Of a stretch of 50,891 nucleotides of DNA, positions 14,678-22,794 are shown in pieces. The translations under genes were made by a program, and so were the position numbers. Source of the DNA: Actinomycetota bacterium (GTDB lineage: Bacteria > Actinomycetota > Acidimicrobiia > IMCC26256 > VFJJ01); NCBI GenBank assembly GCA_009886115.1, contig VFJJ01000187.1, positions 1 to 50,891 of the forward strand, written 5' to 3'. The notes below the pieces were generated by a model, which ran no database searches, was not told the origin of the DNA, and was given only the letters and a program-made list of their open reading frames with translations. The number at the start of each line of letters is the position of its first letter. Position 1 is the stretch's first letter.

Positions 14678-17245
14678 ATGACCGGGCCGCTGCTGGGAGA
14701 GAACGTCGTCGATCTCTCCACGGGGATCGCCGGGGCCTATTGCACCAAGGTTCTGGCCGACGGCGGCGCCGACGTCGTGAAGGTCGAAGCGCCAGGCGGC
14801 GATCTGCTCCGGCGCTTTTCGGCCAGTGGCGCCACCATTCCCCCCGACGACGACGGCGCGCTGTTCCAGTATCTCGCCGGCGGCAAACGCAGCGTCGTGG
14901 CCGATCCGGCCTCGACCGTCGACCGCACGCTCGTGGCCGATCTCGTGCGGGCGGCCGACGGCGTGGTGTGGTCGCCCGGTTCGCCCTTGGCCGAGCATCC
15001 CGAGCTGTCGCCTGACGCGTTGCGGCGACTGGCCCCGCAGGCGACCGTCGTCGCGGTGACATCCTTCGGACTCCACACGCCCTGGTCGGATCGTCCTGCG
15101 ACCGAGGCCACCCTGCAGGCCATGTGTGGCAGCGCCGGCCAGCGGGGCACGATCGAGACTCCGCCGCTCATCGTGGGTGGTCGCCTCGGCGACTACGAGG
15201 CGGGGATGCTCGCCGCCGTCTCGTACCTGATCTCGCGTCATCGGCGTGTTCGTCGTGGTAGGGGCGCCACGAACGAGCCCGGCCAGCTCGGTGGTCCCGG
15301 CGAGCTGGTCGACGTGTCGGCCCTCGAAGCGCAGTGCCTGACGAACGTGATGTATCCCATCACGTTCACCTCGATCGCTGGTTTCCCCATGCGGCCCGTG
15401 CGCATGACCAACCTGCCGGGGATCCATCCGAGCGCGGACGGCTTCATCGGGTTCATGGTGGTGACGGGCCAGCAATGGCTCGACTTCTGCGCCATGGTCG
15501 AACGACCCGACTGGGCCGAGGACGAAGCGCTCTTTCGCATGACGACAAGGGCCGAGCGTCGGGCCGAGCTGGTGGGCCACATCGACCGTTGGACGGGCCA
15601 GCGCACATCCGAGGAGATCACCGACTTCGCCAACGGGTTGCGCATCCCGGTGGCCGTCCTCGGGAACGGTGCGACGCTGCCCGACGCAGCCCAGTTCCAC
15701 GAGCACCACTGGTACGTGCGCAACCCGCGGAGTGGATTCCTCCAACCCGACGTGCCGTACACGTTCGGGGCCGGGTCGGGAACCAGCCGCAGGGCGCCGG
15801 CAGCGGCACCCCGACTGGGCGAGCACACCGCGTCCGTCGCGGACGCGCTTCGTGCCAGCGCACGTCGCCCGCATTCGCCGAGTCCCGAGCCCCAGCCCGA
15901 CCAGCCGGAGCCGCCGTTCGATGCGTCGCGGCCAGGCCCGCCACCGGGTCGGGCTGGCCACGAGCCCGCCGAAACCGGGGGGCGACCGTTCGACGGGCTG
16001 CGCGTGCTCGACTTCTGCAACAACTGGGCCGGACCCATCGTCGGGCACGTGATGGCGCTGTTCGGGGCCGACGTGATCAAGATCGAGTCGACGGTCAAGC
16101 CCGATCCCTTGCGCTTCAACACGATCAAGCCGCTCGACAGTGATCGGTACTGGGAGTGGTCGCCGCTCCAACACGGTCCCAACACGTCCAAGCGCGATCT
16201 CACGCTCGACATGGCCAGCCCCCAAGGGCGGGAACTTGCGCTCCGCCTCGTCGCCCAGAGCGATGTCATCGTGGAGAACTTCAGCCCTCGGGTGATGGAG
16301 CAGTGGGGGCTCACCGAGGAGGCCGTGCGGGCCGCCAACCCGGCTGCGGTGTTCCTTCGCGCCCCGGCCTACGGCCTGACCGGCCCGTGGCGAGATCGGG
16401 TGGGCTATGCCCAGACCATCGAGATGACAGCCGGGTTGGCCTGGGTCACCGGCCTGGCCGAGCTGGCACCCGAGATCCCCAACGGCCCGTGCGACCCCAT
16501 CGCCGGGCTCCACGCCACGACCGCCCTGTTGTTGGCGTTGGAGCACCGGCGCCGATCAGGTGACGGCATGGTGCTCGAGGTGCCCATGGTCGGGGGAGCG
16601 CTCAACGTCGCAGCCGAGCTGGTCATCGAGCACTCGGCCTACGGTGCGGTGCTCGGGCGTGACGGCAATCGCAGCCCGACGGCCGTGCCTCAGGGTGCCT
16701 ATCGCACGAGCGACGACGACCTGCCGTTCGGGCAGGGGCGCTGGGTGATCATCTCCGTCGTCGACGACGCCCGATGGGCGGCTCTGGTCGCTGCGCTGGG
16801 TGAGCCGACGTGGGCGACCGATCCCGAGCTGGGCACGGCCGCCGGCCGCCGAGCTGCACACGACGTCATCGACGAGCACCTCGCGAACTGGTGCCGGGAG
16901 CGTTCGGCCGGGGATGTCGAGGCGCTGCTGCTGCCGGCTGGCATCGCCGTTGCCAAGGTGCGATTGCCGCACGAGCAAACCGAGCTCGAACCCTTGGTGG
17001 CCCGATCGTTCTTCACGACGCTGGAGCATCCGGTGACGGGCGCCACCGTCCACGGCGGGTTCCCGGCGCTGTTCTCGGCCGGGCCCGACCCGGCCGCGCT
17101 CCATCGGGGTCCGCCGCCGACGTTGGGCCAGCACAACCATGAGATCCTCGGCGGCCTCCTCGGGCTCGACGCCGACGAGATCGCCCGCCTCGAATCGGCC
17201 GGGGTGATCGGCACCCGGGTCGGCGGCGGGTCGACAGCCTGGTGA
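14678..17245 (+). CDS. double-length CaiB/BaiF (family III) CoA-transferase
   Basis: An 855-residue protein built from two complete family III CoA-transferase units. Unit 1 (about 1-400) starts MTGPLLGENVVDLSTGIAGA with GADVVKVEAPGGD and LVDVSALEAQ; unit 2 (about 430-855) starts RPFDGLRVLDFCNNWAGPIV with GADVIKIEST and a terminal PTLGQHNHEIL. The units are joined by a Pro-rich linker. Family members move CoA between acids or act as racemases. In unit 2 the usual V-D-V/A motif reads VLEVPMV, so the two halves may not be equivalent. Being a fusion, it may form the interlocked dimer within one chain. The start ATG at 14678 lacks a good ribosome site. Confidence 0.85.
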   Translation: MTGPLLGENVVDLSTGIAGAYCTKVLADGGADVVKVEAPGGDLLRRFSASGATIPPDDDGALFQYLAGGKRSVVADPASTVDRTLVADLVRAADGVVWSPGSPLAEHPELSPDALRRLAPQATVVAVTSFGLHTPWSDRPATEATLQAMCGSAGQRGTIETPPLIVGGRLGDYEAGMLAAVSYLISRHRRVRRGRGATNEPGQLGGPGELVDVSALEAQCLTNVMYPITFTSIAGFPMRPVRMTNLPGIHPSADGFIGFMVVTGQQWLDFCAMVERPDWAEDEALFRMTTRAERRAELVGHIDRWTGQRTSEEITDFANGLRIPVAVLGNGATLPDAAQFHEHHWYVRNPRSGFLQPDVPYTFGAGSGTSRRAPAAAPRLGEHTASVADALRASARRPHSPSPEPQPDQPEPPFDASRPGPPPGRAGHEPAETGGRPFDGLRVLDFCNNWAGPIVGHVMALFGADVIKIESTVKPDPLRFNTIKPLDSDRYWEWSPLQHGPNTSKRDLTLDMASPQGRELALRLVAQSDVIVENFSPRVMEQWGLTEEAVRAANPAAVFLRAPAYGLTGPWRDRVGYAQTIEMTAGLAWVTGLAELAPEIPNGPCDPIAGLHATTALLLALEHRRRSGDGMVLEVPMVGGALNVAAELVIEHSAYGAVLGRDGNRSPTAVPQGAYRTSDDDLPFGQGRWVIISVVDDARWAALVAALGEPTWATDPELGTAAGRRAAHDVIDEHLANWCRERSAGDVEALLLPAGIAVAKVRLPHEQTELEPLVARSFFTTLEHPVTGATVHGGFPALFSAGPDPAALHRGPPPTLGQHNHEILGGLLGLDADEIARLESAGVIGTRVGGGSTAW

Positions 17246-17265
17246 CGTCGTGACGAGGCGGGCGC

Positions 17266-18516
17266 ATGAGTGAGTTGCTGGCTGGGATACGGGTGATCGA
17301 GTCGGCCATGCTGTTCAACGGAGACACCGTCGGCGCGCACCTCGGCGATCTCGGCGCCGACGTCATCAAGGTCGAACAGCCGACACGAGGCGATTACCTA
17401 CGCCATTTCCTCGGCCAGTTGGTTCCCGGCCACAGCCCGGCCCATGTGCAGATCAATCGGAACAAGCGCAGCGTCACCATCGACCTCCGTTCCGAGCAGG
17501 GCCGTGAGGTGTTCTGGCGCTTGCACGCCACCGCCGACGTGTTCGTCGACGGCAACGCAGCCGACGCCTGCACCCAACTCGGGATCGGCTACGACGACCA
17601 GCGCCGCCGCAAGCCCGACATCGTCTACTGCCAATACACCGGCTATGGCGCGACCGGGCCCTACGCAGCGATCCCCACGCACGGCCAGATGATGGACGCG
17701 TTGGCCGGGGCATATCCGATGGAGATGGGCGCAGACGGCGAGCTCCATCCAGTTCCGCCCGTCGGCCCCATGCGGGGAGTCGACACTGGCGGCGAGGGAA
17801 CGGCCGCGGGAGCGATCCATGCGGCGTTCCACATCGCGGCGGCGTTGGTGCAGCGAGCGCACACCGGCGCCGGGTGCTACATCGACATATCGGGTACTGA
17901 AGGGGTCATCTCCCAGGCTTGGATCGCTGCCACGTACGCGCTCAACGAGCACCGCATCACCGATTTCACCACGATGCCGGCCACCGTCGACGGCGTCATG
18001 ACCGGCGCCACCTACCAGTACTACGAGTGCTCAGACGGCAACGTCGTCTTGTTCTGCTGCATCGAGCCGAAGTTCTGGCGGAACTTCTGTCGCGCGGTAG
18101 GGCGCGACGACCTGATCGCCATCCATGCCGGTGGTCGCGAAGGCGGTAACCCCGTCGATTTCGGTGTCGGCGAGACGGCGCTGCGCACGGAGCTGCAGGC
18201 GATCATCGGAGCGCTACCGCTCGCGCACTGGGTCGGCGTCGCCGCCGAGCACGACATCCCCATGGGTCCGGCGTACCGGTCGGTGCTGGAAGCCGCGGCC
18301 GACCCGCATCTCGTGGCCCGCGGCACCCTGCACACCGCCGTGCATCCGCAGGCCGGCGAGTACACGTTCGTCAAGGAAGCGGGGATCGTCGCCGGCCAGC
18401 CCTACCGCATCCGCCACCACGCACCCACTCTGGGCCAGCACACCGGCGAGGTGCTGGCGGAGCTGGGCTACACCCCCACCGAGATCGCGACCCTGGCTGG
18501 CCTCCGCGCGATCTGA
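17266..18516 (+). CDS. CaiB/BaiF (family III) CoA-transferase
   Basis: A 416-residue single-unit family III CoA-transferase: LAGIRVIESAMLFNGDTVGA, LGDLGADVIKVEQPTRGDYL, GAGCYIDISGTEGV (with the usual aspartate) and the terminal HHAPTLGQHTGEVL. It is usual length for the family. It starts 20 bp after the double-length transferase and is almost certainly in the same operon, so the two may form a pair acting on the same acyl-CoA. The substrate cannot be read from the sequence. A 146-bp spacer with a palindromic operator follows, then a broken SDR gene. Confidence 0.88.
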   Translation: MSELLAGIRVIESAMLFNGDTVGAHLGDLGADVIKVEQPTRGDYLRHFLGQLVPGHSPAHVQINRNKRSVTIDLRSEQGREVFWRLHATADVFVDGNAADACTQLGIGYDDQRRRKPDIVYCQYTGYGATGPYAAIPTHGQMMDALAGAYPMEMGADGELHPVPPVGPMRGVDTGGEGTAAGAIHAAFHIAAALVQRAHTGAGCYIDISGTEGVISQAWIAATYALNEHRITDFTTMPATVDGVMTGATYQYYECSDGNVVLFCCIEPKFWRNFCRAVGRDDLIAIHAGGREGGNPVDFGVGETALRTELQAIIGALPLAHWVGVAAEHDIPMGPAYRSVLEAAADPHLVARGTLHTAVHPQAGEYTFVKEAGIVAGQPYRIRHHAPTLGQHTGEVLAELGYTPTEIATLAGLRAI

Positions 18517-18650
18517 CGGCCACCAGCCTCGGGCCGTGCTCAGGGCCGGCGGACGGGCTCATCATCGCCTCCGGGACGGGAACGTCGCCCGCTCCCGCTC
18601 GAGCACGTTCAGACCACTGCGGCTCCCCGCCTGACCCTTTACGAGCCTTC

Positions 18651-18670
18651 CGAATCAGCTAGATGATTCG
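18651..18670. promoter_or_regulatory. 20-bp palindromic operator before truncated SDR gene
   Basis: CGAATCA and TGATTCG form 7-bp arms around GCTAGA; only one base pair of the 20-bp palindrome mismatches. It lies immediately upstream of TATCGT (18674-18679), a -10-like hexamer 7 nt before the ATG at 18687, so a bound repressor would cover the promoter. The left half contains the AATCAGCT core also found upstream of both amidohydrolase genes. Confidence 0.6.
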
Positions 18671-18686
18671 AGTTATCGTAGCGACG

Positions 18687-18792
18687 ATGGTTACCGGGAG
18701 CAGCCTGGCCGGCCGGGTGGCCGTGGTGACCGGAGCCGGTCGCGGGATCGGTCGGGCGCACGCCGTCACCCTGGCCGAGCGCGGCGCCGGGG
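18687..18792 (+). pseudogene. short-chain dehydrogenase, N-terminal fragment
   Basis: The frame from the ATG at 18687 reads as the start of a short-chain dehydrogenase/reductase: SLAGRVAVVTGAGRGIGRAH holds the full TGxxxGIG cofactor motif, continuing AVTLAERGA. The homology then ends abruptly and the frame runs into sequence belonging to the terminator of the opposing DJ-1 gene. Only about 34 of roughly 250 residues remain; the Ser-Tyr-Lys catalytic part is missing. The upstream promoter and palindrome look intact, so this is a 3' truncation by deletion or rearrangement rather than slow decay. It was probably part of the amidohydrolase/CoA-transferase block. Confidence 0.75.
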
Positions 18793-18793
18793 A

Positions 18794-18824
18794 GTTGACG
18801 CCCGTGCACCGGGCGCCCGTCAAC
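18794..18824 (-). terminator. hairpin at the DJ-1 gene stop codon
   Basis: GTTGACG (18794-18800) pairs with CGTCAAC (18818-18824), with further internal CCCG/CGGG pairing. The stop codon of the minus-strand DJ-1-like gene (18820-18822) is in one arm. The SDR fragment ends just beyond the other arm, placing the rearrangement junction at about 18788-18793. Confidence 0.5.
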
Positions 18825-19476
18825 GACCGCCGGGCCGCACGCCACTCACGATGCCGTCGACCAGAGCCCTCACCTCGGCCGAGGCCTTGAGCGGCGAGCC
18901 GGCGTCGAACGGGGGCTGCGGGTCGTACTCGATGGCGAGCTGTATGGTCTCGGCGACGGTCTGTCCGGCGATGCGCTCGACGAGCACCAGCGCCATGTCG
19001 ATCCCGGCCGAGACCCCCGCGCCCGTGATCACCTTGCCCGCCACGACCACACGATCGAGCGTCGGACGAGCGCCGAAGCGCGATAGCAGCTCGAGCGCCC
19101 GCCAGTGGGAGGTGGCATCGAGACCCTCCAGGACGCCGGCCGCTCCCAGCAGCAGCGAGCCCGTGCAGACCGATGTCGTCCACGTGGTCGTGGGATGGAC
19201 GGCTCGGATCCAGTCCACCACCGGGTGGCCGTGCATCATCCTGCGGGCGATCAAGCCACCGGGGACGACGATCACGTCGGGGGCGGAGGTCTCGGCCAGC
19301 GCGTGCTCGACCTCGATGGCCAGCAGCCCCGAGTCGGACCGCACGATGCCCGGCTCGGGAGCGACGAAGCGCAGGTCGACCCCGGGCATTCGCGAGAGCA
19401 CCGCGTAGGGGCCGATGGCATCGAGCGCGGTCACCTCGGGGTACAAGACGATGGCAATCTGCATGGTTGCGTGCAC
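18820..19476 (-). CDS. DJ-1/PfpI-family protein
   Basis: A 218-residue protein of the DJ-1/PfpI (glutamine amidotransferase-like) fold: IAIVLYPEVTALDAIGPYAV at the N-terminus, IVVPGGL, and the nucleophile elbow TSVCTGSLLLGAAGVL with its cysteine. This is the stand-alone version of the N-terminal domain in the neighbouring AraC-type regulator; relatives include isonitrile hydratase (InhA of Pseudomonas) and uncharacterised hydrolases. GTG at 19476 has GGAG 9 nt upstream; an ATG at 19464 (MQIAIVLYPEV) is the alternative. It lies downstream of the regulator on the same strand and is probably co-transcribed with it. Confidence 0.85.
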   Translation of the reverse strand: MHATMQIAIVLYPEVTALDAIGPYAVLSRMPGVDLRFVAPEPGIVRSDSGLLAIEVEHALAETSAPDVIVVPGGLIARRMMHGHPVVDWIRAVHPTTTWTTSVCTGSLLLGAAGVLEGLDATSHWRALELLSRFGARPTLDRVVVAGKVITGAGVSAGIDMALVLVERIAGQTVAETIQLAIEYDPQPPFDAGSPLKASAEVRALVDGIVSGVRPGGR

Positions 19477-19513
19477 GATCAGGGGCTCCTCGTGTGTGGT
19501 GGACTGCCGCCGC

Positions 19514-20485
19514 TCAGCCGGCTACGGCTCGAAAGTGCTTGCGGTACATGGCGGGTGTCGTGCCGACCACTCGAACGAACGATCGGTGGAACGTCTCGGC
19601 CGATGCGAAGCCACATCGGGTGGCCACGCTGGCGCTCGGCTCCCGGCTCGTCTCCAACACGCGCCGCGCTGCCTCGATGCGCAGCCGCTCCACGTACGAG
19701 CCCGGGGTCGTCCCGACCTCTCGGGCGAAGGCCCTCGCGAAGTTCCGGTCGCTCATCACGGCTCGGCGGGCCAGTGCCGCAACGCTGAGGTCGGCATCGA
19801 GATGGTCGGCGATCCAGGCCTGCAGCTCCCTCAGGGGTTCCCGCAGTGCCCCCTGCCCGGCCAGCTGGGCGCTGAACTGGGCTTGGCCCCCAGGTCGAAC
19901 CATGTAGAGCACGAGCCAACGGGCGACCTCGAGAGCGACATCGCGTCCGTGGTCGTCGGCCACCAGGGCCAGCGCCAGATCCATGCCCGCCGTGACGCCG
20001 GCCGAGGTCCAGACGTTCCCGTCCCGCACGAACACCGGGTCGGGCTCGACGGTCACGTTCGGGTACTCGCCAGCGAGACGGTCGCAGCGCGCCCAATGGG
20101 TGACGGCCCGCCGGCCGTCGAGCAGGCCGGCCGCAGCGAGTACGAAGGCGCCTGAGCACACCGACGTGACACGGCGACTCCGGCGGGCCAAGCGGGAGAC
20201 CGCTCCAACGAGGGACGGGTTCCGGGCCGCGTCGTACACACCCGAGCCCCCGGCGACGATCAGGGTATCGATCGGTCCCCGTATCCGGGCGAGCGCGGCA
20301 TCGGCGACAACGGTCAGGCCGCTCTCGGTCGGCACCGGACCCAGCTCGCTCGCGGCGACGCTCACCCGGTAGCCGGGAGGCTTCAACCGCCCGGCGCCGG
20401 TGAAGACCTCGAACGGCCCGACCAGGTCGAGGGCCTGGATCCCGTCGAACACCACGATCACGACGCGGGGTGCAGCACCGTTCAT
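19514..20485 (-). CDS. GlxA-type AraC-family transcriptional regulator
   Basis: A 323-residue regulator with an N-terminal DJ-1/PfpI-like domain (VVIVVFDGIQALDLVGPFEV; TSVCSGAFVLAAAGLLDGRR, residues about 1-190) and a C-terminal double helix-turn-helix AraC domain (LSVAALARRAVMSDRNFARA; FASAETFHRSFVRVVGTTPA). Regulators of this type (GlxA, CdhR, ArgR of Pseudomonas) often control catabolism of quaternary amines or amino acids. The next gene on the strand encodes a stand-alone protein of the same N-terminal fold, suggesting that enzyme and sensor share a ligand type (inference). Start taken as ATG 20485 (MNGAAPRVV); GTG or ATG codons up to 20500 are possible. Confidence 0.87.
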   Translation of the reverse strand: MNGAAPRVVIVVFDGIQALDLVGPFEVFTGAGRLKPPGYRVSVAASELGPVPTESGLTVVADAALARIRGPIDTLIVAGGSGVYDAARNPSLVGAVSRLARRSRRVTSVCSGAFVLAAAGLLDGRRAVTHWARCDRLAGEYPNVTVEPDPVFVRDGNVWTSAGVTAGMDLALALVADDHGRDVALEVARWLVLYMVRPGGQAQFSAQLAGQGALREPLRELQAWIADHLDADLSVAALARRAVMSDRNFARAFAREVGTTPGSYVERLRIEAARRVLETSREPSASVATRCGFASAETFHRSFVRVVGTTPAMYRKHFRAVAG

Positions 20486-20562
20486 CACCCGATGATGCAC
20501 CGTCGCCCAGACGGCAGCAATGACAAGTTCTTGACGTTCTCAGCCACCCTTGCCCATGCCGC

Positions 20563-21318
20563 TCAGACGATGGCGCTGGTGTCGTTGACCAGCGCGACAA
20601 GCCCGAGGACGGCGATCCCGAGCCACACCGAGCGCGTCGCCCACATCCACCCCGGCCGTGGCTGCGACCGGATCTCCCGGGCGATCTCGCCGAACGGCAG
20701 GACCGACCAGATCGCGGTGGTGGCGCCCACGAACACCAGCACGAAGAGCGAAGCAGGGAACGCAGCGACGGTCGCCATCGGCACGATCCATCGGCGTCGC
20801 CGACCCCGGTCGAACCAGGTGTCTGCGCGCTGGGCCCAGTGCAGCATCGGCCCGATGAGCGCCCCGAACAGGGCCGGTACGGCGACGAACAACGCGACGG
20901 CGAACCAGGCCGGCTTCAACAGCGTGAAGTCGACTCCGTCGGCATGCACGAGCATCGAGCCGATCACCACGCCGGCACCCAGCGCGGTCGTCAGAGCCCG
21001 AAACCACGCCGGCCCGATCAACCACGGCTCCACCGCCCTGTAGACCCCAGCCCCGATCACCCCGAACGCCGCACCCAGAACCAGGAGGTTGTAGCTGCCG
21101 CCGAACGTGAACGTGCCGATCTCGAAGCCGTCGTCGCTCTCGACGCCCCGCACCGAGTCGGGCGACGTGAGCCGCAGCGCGAGCATCGCCAATCGACCAC
21201 CGACACCGCCGACGAGCACCCCAAGGAGCACGCCCGCGAACGCGATGACGCGCAACCGCTCGAGCACGCCCCGCCCGTGAGACATCGACTCCCCGTCGAC
21301 TTCCTCAGCCACCGTCAT
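20563..21318 (-). CDS. multi-pass membrane protein, unknown function
   Basis: A 251-residue integral membrane protein. Hydrophobic segments are visible near residues 22-48 (VIAFAGVLLGVLVGGVGGRL), 75-95 (NLLVLGAAFGVIGAGVY), 105-125, 135-160 (FAVALFVAVPALFGALIG), 180-205 and 225-248, giving five or six membrane passes. A basic cluster RGRRRRW precedes the fifth segment. I do not recognise the family; similar proteins are annotated only as hypothetical membrane proteins in actinobacteria. It follows nothing obvious in an operon: the class II aldolase gene ends 150 bp upstream in a different unit, and the AraC-type gene lies 77 bp downstream. Confidence 0.75.
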   Translation of the reverse strand: MTVAEEVDGESMSHGRGVLERLRVIAFAGVLLGVLVGGVGGRLAMLALRLTSPDSVRGVESDDGFEIGTFTFGGSYNLLVLGAAFGVIGAGVYRAVEPWLIGPAWFRALTTALGAGVVIGSMLVHADGVDFTLLKPAWFAVALFVAVPALFGALIGPMLHWAQRADTWFDRGRRRRWIVPMATVAAFPASLFVLVFVGATTAIWSVLPFGEIAREIRSQPRPGWMWATRSVWLGIAVLGLVALVNDTSAIV

Positions 21319-21471
21319 GCCCTACAGACGATCGAGTTGCACAGCCGGGTGACACGCACGCGGGCGACGCGACACCCCCGAGCGGTGGGCACGACGACGT
21401 CACACGGCACGTCCTTGTGCCCGATGCTCGGAACCAGACCAAGGGTGCGATGCCGCCGCCCAGCCGACGAA

Positions 21472-22617
21472 TCAGCTCATGGGGACCTGGTTGAGGATGC
21501 GGCCGTCGACACGCTCGAAGATCTCAGACAGGTTGGGACCGGTGATCGTGAGGCCATGGTTCTTCTGGCCGATCACGGCCTTGCCCGGCTCGGGCGACTC
21601 GCGCACGAGCTGGGCGACCGAGCGGGCCAGCTCGATGGTGCCGCACGGATAGTTGATCTCGGTCGAGCGGATGTCGGGCATCCAGCCGTGCACATGCAGG
21701 ATCGCGCCCACCTCGGGGTGCTCCCGGTAGATCATCCAGTGCTCGATGGCGTCGACCGAGACCCGCCGCGGCTTCTTCACCGACGGCGGGACCGACAGCC
21801 GGATCACTCGTCGGTCGGCGTCGAATCCCTTGACCATGAGGATGTGCTCACCGACGACCCGCATGTCCGTCTTGTCGACACCCGAGGCGCTCATCCAGAA
21901 CCGTTCGGCGTCGTGGCGGGCCGAGACGTTGCCGTAGGAGAGCCCGCCGATGCCGTAGAGGCGCATGACGTGGCGGAAGTCCTTCTCCGACAGCATGTCC
22001 TGGAGCGGGAAGGGCGCCGGCAACAGGTTGAGCGAACCGAGGCGCTGGCCAGCGTCGTGGATGGCCCTGGTGGTGTCGTCGCCGTCCCACAGCTCGGGCT
22101 CGAGGTCGGGATCGAACTCGTTGTCGATGACGAGGCGAGACAGCGCCAGCGGCGCCACACGCGAGTAGAGCTCCTCGAAGTACCCGCGCTCGTCGAGGAG
22201 CGGGTCGGTGGTGGCCCGGTACACGCCCTGCTCGAGCGTGATGAAGTGCGCGATGAGCCGGTCGCCTTCGGGAACGGCGTAGAGACAGAGGTTCGACAGG
22301 GCCCGCACGAGGTAGGGGTACGCAGCGTGGATGAGCCGCTCGGGCGCGTCCGGGGCCTCGACGACGGCGAGGACGAACGTCGGGGAAGCCTTGCGTCGGA
22401 AGGGCTTCGGGTTCGCGTGGTCGACCACGTTGATGACGACGGCGGTCTCCCCGGTGGCCTCAGAGTCCTCCGGGTGCCCGTGGGCGATCATCGCCGAACG
22501 GAGCCCGTCGACGAGCCACTCCGCTCCGGGTGAGGTCGGGGTGCCCCACACGGCGAACGAGGCCTTGGCCGGTGCTACGGGTTCGTACAACACGGCGTCG
22601 AGTTCAGCGGCGCGCAT
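21472..22617 (-). CDS. class II aldolase/adducin-domain protein with extra N-terminal domain
   Basis: A 381-residue protein. Residues about 195-381 form a class II aldolase/adducin domain: GGLSYGNVSARHD, FWMSASGVDKTDM, AILHVHGWMPD (zinc-binding HxH) and IGQKNHGLTITG (third His). Residues 1-190 form a separate domain that I do not recognise (ASFAVWGTPTSPGAEWLVDG; VVINVVDHANPKPFRRKASP; ALSNLCLYAVP). Class II aldolases cleave or epimerise sugar phosphates; the N-terminal domain might regulate or supply a partner. AGGAGG 4 nt before the ATG at 22617 fixes the start, although the frame stays open far upstream. It is divergent from bpa. Confidence 0.8.
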   Translation of the reverse strand: MRAAELDAVLYEPVAPAKASFAVWGTPTSPGAEWLVDGLRSAMIAHGHPEDSEATGETAVVINVVDHANPKPFRRKASPTFVLAVVEAPDAPERLIHAAYPYLVRALSNLCLYAVPEGDRLIAHFITLEQGVYRATTDPLLDERGYFEELYSRVAPLALSRLVIDNEFDPDLEPELWDGDDTTRAIHDAGQRLGSLNLLPAPFPLQDMLSEKDFRHVMRLYGIGGLSYGNVSARHDAERFWMSASGVDKTDMRVVGEHILMVKGFDADRRVIRLSVPPSVKKPRRVSVDAIEHWMIYREHPEVGAILHVHGWMPDIRSTEINYPCGTIELARSVAQLVRESPEPGKAVIGQKNHGLTITGPNLSEIFERVDGRILNQVPMS

Positions 22618-22781
22618 CAGTCCTCCTGCGGACGGGATGCTCCTGCGGAGCGTCGATGGTGTGTAGTCGATCACGGGCTCCCGGGTCGATCCGGGATCGA
22701 ACCGAGTCGGGCGAGGCGAGCGAGATGTCGAGCCCGCAGATTGTGTCGCACGGGGACGGGTACCGGGTCGATACGGCCCTC

Positions 22782-22787
22782 TATGCT
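22782..22787 (+). promoter_or_regulatory. possible -10 box for bpa
   Basis: TATGCT ends 7 nt before the ATG at 22795, and only a weak purine stretch precedes the start. This would give an essentially leaderless transcript. No good -35 hexamer is visible. Confidence 0.35.
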
Positions 22788-22794
22788 CCCAGGC

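Noticed and set aside
14654-16546. 630-codon minus-strand frame
   Set aside because: Antisense to the double CoA-transferase, whose own frame has strong family motifs.
20839-22533. 564-codon plus-strand frame
   Set aside because: Antisense to the membrane protein and class II aldolase; His/Arg/Val-rich shadow.
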